A stretch of 64,000 nucleotides of DNA from Acidobacteriaceae bacterium (lineage in GTDB: Bacteria > Acidobacteriota > Terriglobia > Terriglobales > Acidobacteriaceae), in NCBI GenBank assembly GCA_021323655.1, contig JAJPKO010000050.1, forward strand, positions 1-64,000, written 5' to 3'. The translations under genes were made by a program, and so were the position numbers. Positions 10,001-16,482 of this stretch are shown here, in pieces. The notes under the pieces were generated by a model, which searched no databases, had not been told where the DNA came from, and was given only the letters and a program-made list of their open reading frames with translations. Within the stretch, counting starts at the first letter, position 1, and every line of letters starts with the position of its first letter.

Positions 10001-10466
10001 GCAGATACAACGGCGTCTGCTCAATCGTATGTGAAGTAATCACCGTGCCAATCGAAGCATCGTCCGGCGAAAGCCCTTGTGCCTGTGCCTGGACTTCCAC
10101 GGTCTGCTGCGCAGATCCAACCTGAAGCGAGAAGTCGCGACGACCCTTTTCTGCAACATTCAAAGTTACAGTTTCTTCCACCGCGTTAAAGCCAGACGCC
10201 TCAACACGCACGGTGTACTGGCCAATGGGCAGGTTTTGGAAGGAGTAATAACCGGCATTGTCACTCTGGACGGTCCGGTCATATCCCGTCGCAGAATTCG
10301 TAGCTTTTACGGTTACATTCGGAATGGCCGCGCCGCTGGGATCGGTGACCAGGCCAGTCAGGCTGGCCGTATTCACCTGCGCGGGAAGACCGGTTACAAG
10401 AAAAAGCAACAGCGCGGCAACAAAAACGTAACGATACCACGATGGCAAACAGGAACTTTTCATCAT
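7071..10466 (-). CDS. TonB-dependent receptor with carboxypeptidase-regulatory-like domain (Oar-like)
   Basis: An 1131-residue outer-membrane protein. Signal peptide about 1-30 (VAALLLFLVTGLPAQ). A CarboxypepD_reg beta-sandwich covers about 33-115 (LTGLVTDPSGAAIPNVTV, GYYSFQNLPIGQYTV), followed by a plug domain (about 140-240, NWDDLLRTVPGVQI, NNFILDGIDNN) and a long beta-barrel ending in an aromatic residue (MQFALRLSF). This architecture is greatly expanded in Acidobacteriota and resembles myxobacterial Oar. Ligands are usually unknown, with glycans often suggested. An AGGAGG box at 10470-10475 lies only 3 bases from the first ATG (10466) but 6 bases from the second (10463), so translation may start at Met2. 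It is flanked by nothing that identifies its substrate. Confidence 0.95.
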   Translation of the reverse strand: MMKSSCLPSWYRYVFVAALLLFLVTGLPAQVNTASLTGLVTDPSGAAIPNVTVKATNSATGYDRTVQSDNAGYYSFQNLPIGQYTVRVEASGFNAVEETVTLNVAEKGRRDFSLQVGSAQQTVEVQAQAQGLSPDDASIGTVITSHTIEQTPLYLRNWDDLLRTVPGVQISRFTQQSGATSAGRVGDFNVNGVHSLQNNFILDGIDNNTFSENVQELSTEAAHPSVDVIAEFNIITNPYSAEYGRSPGAVVSVNTRSGTNEIHGLAYEYVRNQYFDATDFFTKQHGQRKPENNQNQFGGSLGGPFIKNKLFGFFNYEGTRIKQGVTRTSTVPLPNERIGDFSPATSALVGIKYPTIYDPQTGLPFANNQIPSTRIDPAVAKLIALFPQPNVTVNGLTPETNNYFRNALAQDNTDSYDGRVDWTPSSNDTVFARYNYSNRFRFIPGYLGGLADGSSTSAWGRQKLKNHSLVIGWTRIFSPSLVNDFRFGWVRNYAFAEQDPFALTQYAGNFVPGIPINPAVGGGVPLTNFSGSIGAFLGSPDFLPKQQVPQQFQYNDTLSLTHGTHTFKVGASLYLPMRNLFQDEPGMRGDLTFNGQFTCQRNASSQCVSNTGFPYADGLLGLVQSNQLTNVHFVDQRLWMLSGFFEDDWKVTPKVTLNLGLRYEFATPALNAKDQMANFDPAAGALVFARSGGLKSRALVHPNYKNFGPRIGFAYSPDQKTVVRGGYGIYYTVFERYGSEDQLSLNPPFLINKTQSAASTSTTPVMIAQQGFPSNYLDPSTINLSNLTAFHIRSMNPNDPTPYVQQWSFGIQRAIGAAWTAEVDYVGTKSTHLDIIRDYNQPLIMGNAVQYTKNSAGQTVPVVPYPNFGQIEYTDAIGYGNYNGLQASLNRHFQNGLSFQAAYTYSHSLDDVPEELESNSGDAPNGRNPSMWYGNSDFDIRNRVSLSYVYELPFGHGKTMLNHGPLSWILGDFRTSGVYTFYSGHPFTVNSGGTLANALDPYGFAVATPFVVGKPHIVGDPACWYYISKNSACKQMASNLTDAYAAPPSGQFGNSGRNTLIGPHINVFDAALMREIPIERFNIEARWEVFNVTNTPEFGQPGTNITSGSAGQITSLSGDPRVMQFALRLSF

Positions 10467-10695
10467 GTGCCTCCTGGGGAAAAAAATGACGCAGATATAA
10501 AAATGCTAAAGAGTAACTCTGAACGAATAATAAAGACAAAGTGAACGCAGGATGAAAATCGTGAAGATGTCCTTAAAACAGACTTCTGAAGAAGTCCGCC
10601 ATTGAAAGGGCGTGACTAACGACCCATCAGGCTTGATGGACCTGCGCAGTTTGGCACACTGAGGACGAAAAAGTCCTCCCCAGGGCTTCACTTCG

Positions 10696-10965
10696 TCACT
10701 TTAGATATGCCCGGACCAAACCAATCAGGTCCTCCGCCAATTCCGAAGGAAGAGGCGAGTTCTTCTCCGTCATATGCAGACGGACATGGTCTTCCAGCAC
10801 CTCAGCCATGAGGCTGTTGATGCCGCCACGCACGTTGGCCAACAGCATCAGTACGTCAGCGCAATCGTCTCCCTGGGTAAGAGAACGCTCGATGGCATCT
10901 ACCTGTCCGCGAATGCGCCGGATGCGCGCGACCAGCTTCTGCTTTTCTTTTTCAGGATGGCTCAT
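10696..10965 (-). CDS. RcnR-like metal-sensing repressor (CsoR/RcnR/FrmR family)
   Basis: An 89-residue all-helical DNA-binding protein (KLVARIRRIRGQVDAIERSL; MAEVLEDHVRLH; C-terminal LIGLVRAYLK). The positions that define the metal ligands in this family read His3, Cys35, His60 and His64. That is the set used by RcnR for Ni(II)/Co(II), whereas FrmR has Cys35/His60 with other residues and CsoR has C-H-C. Assignment to nickel or cobalt is inference from those four residues. Its ATG overlaps the panC stop by four bases (ATGA), so it is translated with panC. No RcnA-type exporter is near. The overall sequence is also FrmR-like, so formaldehyde or another metal remains possible. Confidence 0.85.
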   Translation of the reverse strand: MSHPEKEKQKLVARIRRIRGQVDAIERSLTQGDDCADVLMLLANVRGGINSLMAEVLEDHVRLHMTEKNSPLPSELAEDLIGLVRAYLK

Positions 10966-11807
10966 GCTTTCAATATAGTGTTATCAATCAAGCGCGTGCT
11001 GCCGACAAATGCGGCCACAGCAAACAGCGTACCGCTGCTCACCTCGTCAATCTCTTCCAGCGTGTCCGGATCTACCGCCGTAATGTAATCAATCCGCACC
11101 GATGGCTCCGCTGCAAGAACCTCTCGCGCAGCCGCAGTTAATTTTCTGGAAGACATTTCACCGCAGGCAGCCAGCTCCTCCACTCGCTTTAGGGAGCGCG
11201 AGAGCACCAGCGCCTGCCTGCGCTCTTCCGGCGACAAATACCGGTTACGGGAGCTCATCGCTAGTCCATCCGGCTCGCGCACGATCGGACAAACCACAAT
11301 CTGGGCCGGAAAATTCAGGTCGCGCGCCATCTTGCGCAGAACAGCAACCTGAGCGGCATCTTTCTGCCCAAAATACGCCTTGTGTGGGCAGACGATGTGA
11401 AACAGCTTGCTGACTACCGTAGCCACTCCACGAAAATGCCCCGGACGCGAAGCTCCATCCAGCCGCTCGCTCACGCCCTCCACATGGACAAAGGTGCTCG
11501 TTCCCGCCGGATACATCTCCTCTGCCGCTGGAGCGAAAACCAGATGGGCGCCTTCTGCTTCCAGCAGCGTACAGTCCTGCTCAAAGCTGCGCGGATACTT
11601 TGCGAAATCCTCATTCGGCCCAAATTGTGTCGGGTTCACAAAGATGGAAACTGCCACAACGTCGCACTCGGCCTTCGCCGCACGCACCAATGAGAGATGC
11701 CCTTCATGCAGCGCGCCCATCGTGGGCACGAAGCCGAGAATGCGTCCTTCTCTCCGCAACTGCGCGCACACCGATTGTGTTTCCTGTACGGATTTGAAAA
11801 TAAGCAT
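10962..11807 (-). CDS. panC: pantothenate synthetase
   Basis: A 281-residue ATP-dependent ligase that joins D-pantoate and beta-alanine to make pantothenate (vitamin B5, for CoA). The start at 11807 gives MLIFKSVQE. Nucleotidyl-transferase signatures are all visible: VPTMGALHEGHLSLVRAA (HxGH), FVNPTQFGPNEDF, YFGQKDAAQVAVLR, and SSRNRYLSPEER (the KMSKS-like loop). It follows panB by 79 bases in the same direction, and its stop overlaps the start of the RcnR-like regulator, so panB-panC-regulator is probably one transcript. Confidence 0.96.
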   Translation of the reverse strand: MLIFKSVQETQSVCAQLRREGRILGFVPTMGALHEGHLSLVRAAKAECDVVAVSIFVNPTQFGPNEDFAKYPRSFEQDCTLLEAEGAHLVFAPAAEEMYPAGTSTFVHVEGVSERLDGASRPGHFRGVATVVSKLFHIVCPHKAYFGQKDAAQVAVLRKMARDLNFPAQIVVCPIVREPDGLAMSSRNRYLSPEERRQALVLSRSLKRVEELAACGEMSSRKLTAAAREVLAAEPSVRIDYITAVDPDTLEEIDEVSSGTLFAVAAFVGSTRLIDNTILKA

Positions 11808-11886
11808 GGTTATTCCAAACGATTGTCGTCCGCAGCTTGGCTTACGAACGCAGGCCATCTGGCTGTTCTTCGCAGAGTTCGCGCCC

Positions 11887-12783
11887 TTAAGCCTTCCGGC
11901 GCAGCGGAGTGGCTGTTTCAAACGCGCCGCGCACTTCCTTCGGTAAGTGGTAGCTCTCTTCCTCGCCTGGAAATGCGCGCTGTTCCACATCCCGCACATA
12001 TCCATCAATCGCCGAGCGGAACAGAGCGGCCGCATCGCCGTACTGGCGCACAAATTTCGCGGGCCTAGCAAAGGTAAGATTCACCAGATCGTGAAAGACG
12101 AGGATCTGCCCGTCACAATCCGGCCCGGCTCCGATCCCGATCGTGGGAACACTCAGCCGTTGTGTGATGTGCTGCGCCACTTCGCGCGGCATCCCTTCGA
12201 GCACAATCAGCACGGCACCAGCAGCCTCCAGGGCAAGCGCATCCTTCAGCAGTGCCTCGGCGGCCGTCAGCGACTTGCCCTGGACCCGGTATCCGCCCAT
12301 GCGATGGACCGACTGCGGCGTCAGGCCCAGATGCCCGATGACGGGTATCTCCGCATCCGTAAGGCGCTCCACCAGTTCGGCCCGGTTGGCTCCGCCTTCA
12401 ATCTTTACCGCCTCGGCCCCGGCTTCCTTCATAAAGCGGGCAGCGTTGGTCACGCCTTCCTGCACGCTTACGTGGTAGGAACCATACGGCATGTCCGCCG
12501 CCACAATGGCATGTTTTACCGCTCGCCGAACAGCGCGAACATGATGCAGCATCTCTTCTACTGTCACCGGGAGAGTCGTCTCGTATCCCAGGACGACCTG
12601 GGCCAGCGAATCTCCCACAAGAATCAGGTCCACACCGGCCTCGTCCACCAGACGTGCTGTGGCGTAGTCATACGCAGTCAGCGCGGAAATAGGCCTGCCG
12701 GCCTGCTTTTTCTCTTGTAGTGTCTGGAATGTAACTTTGGCGCGAACCGCCGAAGCAGGACTACAGAAGTTGCTTACACTCAT
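11887..12783 (-). CDS. panB: 3-methyl-2-oxobutanoate hydroxymethyltransferase (ketopantoate hydroxymethyltransferase)
   Basis: A 298-residue enzyme that transfers a hydroxymethyl group from 5,10-methylene-THF to alpha-ketoisovalerate, the first step of pantoate synthesis. Motifs seen: ALTAYDYATARLVDEAGVDLILVGDS, VAADMPYGSYH, AVKIEGG, IPVIGHLGLTPQSV and TIGIGAGPDCDGQILVFHD. I chose the ATG at 12783 because GGAGA sits 6 bases upstream (12790-12794); a longer frame to 12849 lacks family similarity. Divergent from the symporter gene. PanE is not in the window. Confidence 0.96.
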   Translation of the reverse strand: MSVSNFCSPASAVRAKVTFQTLQEKKQAGRPISALTAYDYATARLVDEAGVDLILVGDSLAQVVLGYETTLPVTVEEMLHHVRAVRRAVKHAIVAADMPYGSYHVSVQEGVTNAARFMKEAGAEAVKIEGGANRAELVERLTDAEIPVIGHLGLTPQSVHRMGGYRVQGKSLTAAEALLKDALALEAAGAVLIVLEGMPREVAQHITQRLSVPTIGIGAGPDCDGQILVFHDLVNLTFARPAKFVRQYGDAAALFRSAIDGYVRDVEQRAFPGEEESYHLPKEVRGAFETATPLRRKA

Positions 12784-13005
12784 GTATGGTCTCCAGTGCA
12801 GCTCCCACTTTGGGGATGCTACCCGAACATCTTCAGAATATACGCCCACATGTTCCGGGGAACAAGTCGCTTATGGTACTCCCATACAGACCAGCAGTAG
12901 CATAAGCTATCGCTAAATACCCTTCAGAAGGCAGTTCCCTTTAAGCTGTAAACCTGTATATACTGCCTTCACACACACCAGAGATTCAGCAACAGGAAGA
13001 ACCCG

Positions 13006-14946
13006 ATGCCGCTTACCCTTACCGACTGGCTTGTCATTGCCGGATATCTGCTTTTCAATCTGCTGATTGGCCTCTACTACCGCAACAAAGCCAGCGGTTC
13101 CACAGAAGACTTTTTCGTTTCGGGGCGCGATGTCTCCTGGTGGCTCGCCGGGACCTCCATGGTTGCCACCACCTTTGCCGCCGACACGCCCCTCCTTGTC
13201 TGCGGACTAGTGGCCACGCAAGGCATCTCAGGCAACTGGATATGGTGGAGCCTCTGCCTCAGCGGTATGACCACCGTCTTCTTCTTCGCCCGGTACTGGC
13301 GGCGCGCCGAAATCCTTACGGACGTGGAGCTGGTCGAAATCCGTTATGGGGGCAAGCCGGCGGCCTTCCTCCGCGGCTTCAAAGCCATCTACCTCGGCCT
13401 CTTCATGAACTGCTTCATCCTCGGATGGGTCACCCGCGCCATGGTGGACATCATTGCCGTCGTGCTCGGTCCGGTCATCGCGCAGGACAGAGTTCTGACG
13501 CTCTCCATTGGCGGGCACGCGCTTGCGCACTATACTCTTGGCGACCCGCGCCACACTGCACTGGCCATCTGCATTTTCATACTCGTTCCTTTCACCGGGC
13601 TTTACACCTTCCTTGGCGGCCTCTGGGGCGTGCTCGTCACCGACCTCTTTCAGTTCGCGCTCAAGATGGCGATGATAGTCGTCCTCGCCTGGATCGCCGT
13701 CGTAGACCTGGGCGGCATGCACGCGCTGAAAGCCCAGCTCTCGATCGTAGACGCAGCCACCCGCGTCGCAGGCCAGCCTACTTCAAACGTCCTGTCGTTC
13801 CTGCCCGATTTCCATACAGGCCTGGTCACCAACCATATCTGGACCCTCCCCCTGCTCACCTTCATGATGTACATCGGCGTGCAGTGGTGGGCTTCCTGGT
13901 ACCCAGGCGCCGAGCCGGGTGGCGGCGGATACGTGGCCCAGCGTATGTTCAGTGCTAAAAACGAGCAGCACTCGCTCGGCGCAACGCTCTGGTTCAACAT
14001 TGCGCATTACGCCTTGCGTCCGTGGCCGTGGATTGTGACCGGACTGGTGGCGTTAGCGGTCTATTCTCCGCATGGAGGGCTGCATCCGAGCGCTGCTTTT
14101 GCCGCAAACCCGCAACAAGGCTACGTCATGGTGCTGCGCGACTATCTGCCTCCCGCGCTGCGCGGACTCATGGTCGCCGCTTTTCTCGCAGCCTATATGT
14201 CCACTATCGGAACGCAGCTCAACTGGGGCACTTCTTATCTGGTGAATGATTTTTACCGCCGCTTCTGGGTGCGGCAAGGCAGTGAGCGCCATTACGTCTT
14301 TATCAGCAAAATCATCACCGTCATTCTGGTTCTCGCCAGCGGATATGTCGCCAGTAAGCTCACGTCCATCAGCGCCGGATGGGAACTCGTCCTGAACCTC
14401 GGCGCCGGAACAGGAGCGGTCTATATCCTGCGCTGGTTCTGGTGGCGCGTCAATGCCTGGAGCGAGATCTCTGCCATGTTGGTCGCCGCTATCGTCGCTA
14501 TTGCCCTTGAGCACGTACACTTCGCCGGAAACGATGCCGTCGTCTTTGCCAAATCTACTTTGATCACCGCCGGCATCACTACCATCGCCTGGATTGCTGC
14601 AACCTTTCTCACCCGTCCGGAAAAAGAAGAGACGCTGCTCGCCTTCTATCGCCGCGTCCTACCCGCAGCTTATGGATGGAAGCACATCGCCGCATTGGCC
14701 CCCGATCTGCCGCAGGTGCGCGACTTCGGTCCCAACGCCTTCGACACCGTCATGGGCTGCATCCTGGTCTATGGGACCCTCTTCGGCCTGGGCAAATACG
14801 TTTTCGGCAACTGGATCGAAGGCACCATTCTGCTGGCTCTTGCCGCCATCGCCGGATACCTCATCAAGTGGGACCTCACCCGCCGCGGGTGGGAGACCCT
14901 CTCCGGGGTGAAGATCAAAGAGGCCCCTGTCACCGAAAGCAGATAA
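13006..14946 (+). CDS. sodium:solute symporter family protein (SSS/SLC5)
   Basis: A 646-residue polytopic inner-membrane protein. The N-terminus (DWLVIAGYLLFNLLIGLYY, then GSTEDFFVSGRDVSWWLAGTSM and TFAADTPL) is the canonical start of the SSS family, with the unwound TM1 that binds substrate and Na+. About 13-15 hydrophobic segments follow, ending with a positively charged tail. The segment WWASWYPGAEPGGGGYVAQRMFSAKNEQH is partly typical of sugar/amino-acid-type SSS members found in Acidobacteriota and Planctomycetes. Substrate cannot be assigned. AGGAAG lies 8 bases before the ATG. Confidence 0.9.
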   Translation: MPLTLTDWLVIAGYLLFNLLIGLYYRNKASGSTEDFFVSGRDVSWWLAGTSMVATTFAADTPLLVCGLVATQGISGNWIWWSLCLSGMTTVFFFARYWRRAEILTDVELVEIRYGGKPAAFLRGFKAIYLGLFMNCFILGWVTRAMVDIIAVVLGPVIAQDRVLTLSIGGHALAHYTLGDPRHTALAICIFILVPFTGLYTFLGGLWGVLVTDLFQFALKMAMIVVLAWIAVVDLGGMHALKAQLSIVDAATRVAGQPTSNVLSFLPDFHTGLVTNHIWTLPLLTFMMYIGVQWWASWYPGAEPGGGGYVAQRMFSAKNEQHSLGATLWFNIAHYALRPWPWIVTGLVALAVYSPHGGLHPSAAFAANPQQGYVMVLRDYLPPALRGLMVAAFLAAYMSTIGTQLNWGTSYLVNDFYRRFWVRQGSERHYVFISKIITVILVLASGYVASKLTSISAGWELVLNLGAGTGAVYILRWFWWRVNAWSEISAMLVAAIVAIALEHVHFAGNDAVVFAKSTLITAGITTIAWIAATFLTRPEKEETLLAFYRRVLPAAYGWKHIAALAPDLPQVRDFGPNAFDTVMGCILVYGTLFGLGKYVFGNWIEGTILLALAAIAGYLIKWDLTRRGWETLSGVKIKEAPVTESR

Positions 14947-15055
14947 AAACAGCGCCAGCCCTCATGATCGGCACGGCACTGTGAGCTCCGGCGCACAACG
15001 AAAGGGCTTCCTCTGCGGGCGTTTTGCTCGCTCTGAGCGATAATGGAACCAGCCA

Positions 15056-16156
15056 ATGCGCCGTTTTCTTTCGTTCCGCGATTTTGACTGGACCCTGCTT
15101 GGGTTCGTCATGGCCCTTTCTATCATTAGCATTCTGGAAATTTACAGCGCCACGCTCCACACCAAGTTCGTCGGTTTTCACAAAATGCAGATTCTCTGGC
15201 TGCTGGGCGGCCTCGCGGCCATGTTTACCCTTTCCGTCATTGATTACCACCGCCTGCTTGACTGGATCCACTGGATCTATGGCTTCTGTATCGTCTCTCT
15301 TGTAGCCGTCCTCGCCGTGGGAACAAAAGTTCTGGGCGCGCGCCGCTGGATCAAACTTCCTGGGGGAGTGCATTTCCAGCCCTCCGAGTGGGTCAAGCTG
15401 GTGCTCATTGTGGCCGCCGCGCGCTATTTTGCAAATCTCGCCGGAAGGCAGCTCACATGGCTCGACATCTTCAAGGCCATCGGCATGGTTGCTGTCCCTA
15501 TGCTGCTGGTCCTCAAACAGCCTGACCTCGGTACCGCGCTCACGTACTCCCCGGTACTCATGGTCGGTCTCTTCCTGGGCGGTATTGACTGGAAGAAGGC
15601 GGGCATTATCCTACTCGTCTGTCTGCTGGCCGCCGGTGTGGTCTGGAAAAGCGGCAAGGTGCTCAAGCCTTACCAGAAGGCGCGCCTCACCAGCTTCATA
15701 AATCCCGACGCGGACCCGCGCGGCTCCGGCTACCAGATTCTCCAATCCAAAATTGCCGTAGGCGATGGCGGCGTCTTTGGCCGGGGCGCTACCAAGGGCA
15801 CTCAGACCCAGGGCGATTTCCTCCCGATCCCCTATACCGACTTCATTTTCGCCGCCTACTGCGAGGAACACGGTTTTATCGGCGCGATCATCGTCCTGCT
15901 GCTATACTTTTTAATATTGATGCGTTTGATCCAAAACGCTCAAACAGCCGCCGACCTGCCGGGAACGCTCATTGTGATGGGCGTGGTGGCCGTCCTGATT
16001 TTTCAGATTACGGTCAACATCGGCATGGTGATCGGGCTGATGCCAGTCACCGGAATCCCTTTACCATTAATGAGTTATGGGGGATCATCGGTGTTGTTCA
16101 CGTTTCTCGCTCTCGGCATGGTGATGAATGTCCGCATGAGCCGCTTCGTGAACTGA
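15056..16156 (+). CDS. rodA: rod-shape-determining peptidoglycan polymerase RodA (SEDS)
   Basis: A 366-residue membrane protein of the SEDS family, the glycan-strand polymerase of the elongasome that works with the class B penicillin-binding protein PBP2. About ten TM helices are visible. Signatures: GARRWIKLPGGVHFQPSEWVK, PDLGTAL (with the catalytic-type Asp), SGYQILQSKIAVGDGGVFGRG, DFIFAAYCEEHGF and the C-terminal GIPLPLMSYGGSSVL. In many bacteria rodA ends an mreBCD-mrdA-rodA cluster and is followed by rng, as here; the upstream mre/mrd genes are replaced by a symporter gene. Length and motifs are complete. Confidence 0.96.
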   Translation: MRRFLSFRDFDWTLLGFVMALSIISILEIYSATLHTKFVGFHKMQILWLLGGLAAMFTLSVIDYHRLLDWIHWIYGFCIVSLVAVLAVGTKVLGARRWIKLPGGVHFQPSEWVKLVLIVAAARYFANLAGRQLTWLDIFKAIGMVAVPMLLVLKQPDLGTALTYSPVLMVGLFLGGIDWKKAGIILLVCLLAAGVVWKSGKVLKPYQKARLTSFINPDADPRGSGYQILQSKIAVGDGGVFGRGATKGTQTQGDFLPIPYTDFIFAAYCEEHGFIGAIIVLLLYFLILMRLIQNAQTAADLPGTLIVMGVVAVLIFQITVNIGMVIGLMPVTGIPLPLMSYGGSSVLFTFLALGMVMNVRMSRFVN

Positions 16157-16482
16157 AAAGGCGCAGAAGTTTTTGCGGCTTTCGCCTGCTCGCGAAAGTC
16201 AGAAGGAAGTTTAAGGAATTTAATTATTTAGCCGGCCTGAGGCGGATCGCCCTGCCGGTCAGGACCAAGGAATGAGCGCGCTGAGACGGGTAACGGCCCC
16301 GCCAGACACATTGGCTGAAGTGGTCACAAAATCTCTGCGCCCAGATCGCCTTCCCGAACTCAACCAAAATCTTCACGGACCACGTCGGTCCCCTGAACTC
16401 TGGTGGAACACGGCAATCTCATCGTCATCTCTGGTCTCGTCCGGTTTTCCGGTGTGATCTGCCTCGGCTGTAAAGAGGCAGC
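16157..16482 (+). other. long leader between rodA and RNase E/G gene, structured
   Basis: The 326-base gap has no convincing gene. It contains several self-complementary stretches: GGCG-GAT-CGCC inside CCTGA...TCAGG (about 16236-16265), GTGGTC...GACCAC (about 16320-16385), and a hairpin directly in front of the start codon of the next gene (see separate entry). It is probably the 5' untranslated leader of the RNase E/G gene, possibly with an embedded small RNA. Confidence 0.35.
16459..16482 (+). promoter_or_regulatory. hairpin enclosing the RNase E/G ribosome-binding site
   Basis: CTGCCTC (16459-16465) can pair with GAGGCAG (16475-16481) around a 9-base loop, one base before the ATG at 16483. 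The only Shine-Dalgarno-like run (AAAGAGG, 16472-16478) is half inside the 3' arm. Folding would therefore hide the ribosome-binding site. Autocontrol of RNase E through its own leader is established in enterobacteria; here it is inference. Confidence 0.4.

Noticed and set aside
16272-16457. 61-codon frame in the RNase E/G leader
   Set aside because: AGGA touches the ATG directly, the sequence is Ser/Pro-rich without pattern, and the region looks like a structured leader.
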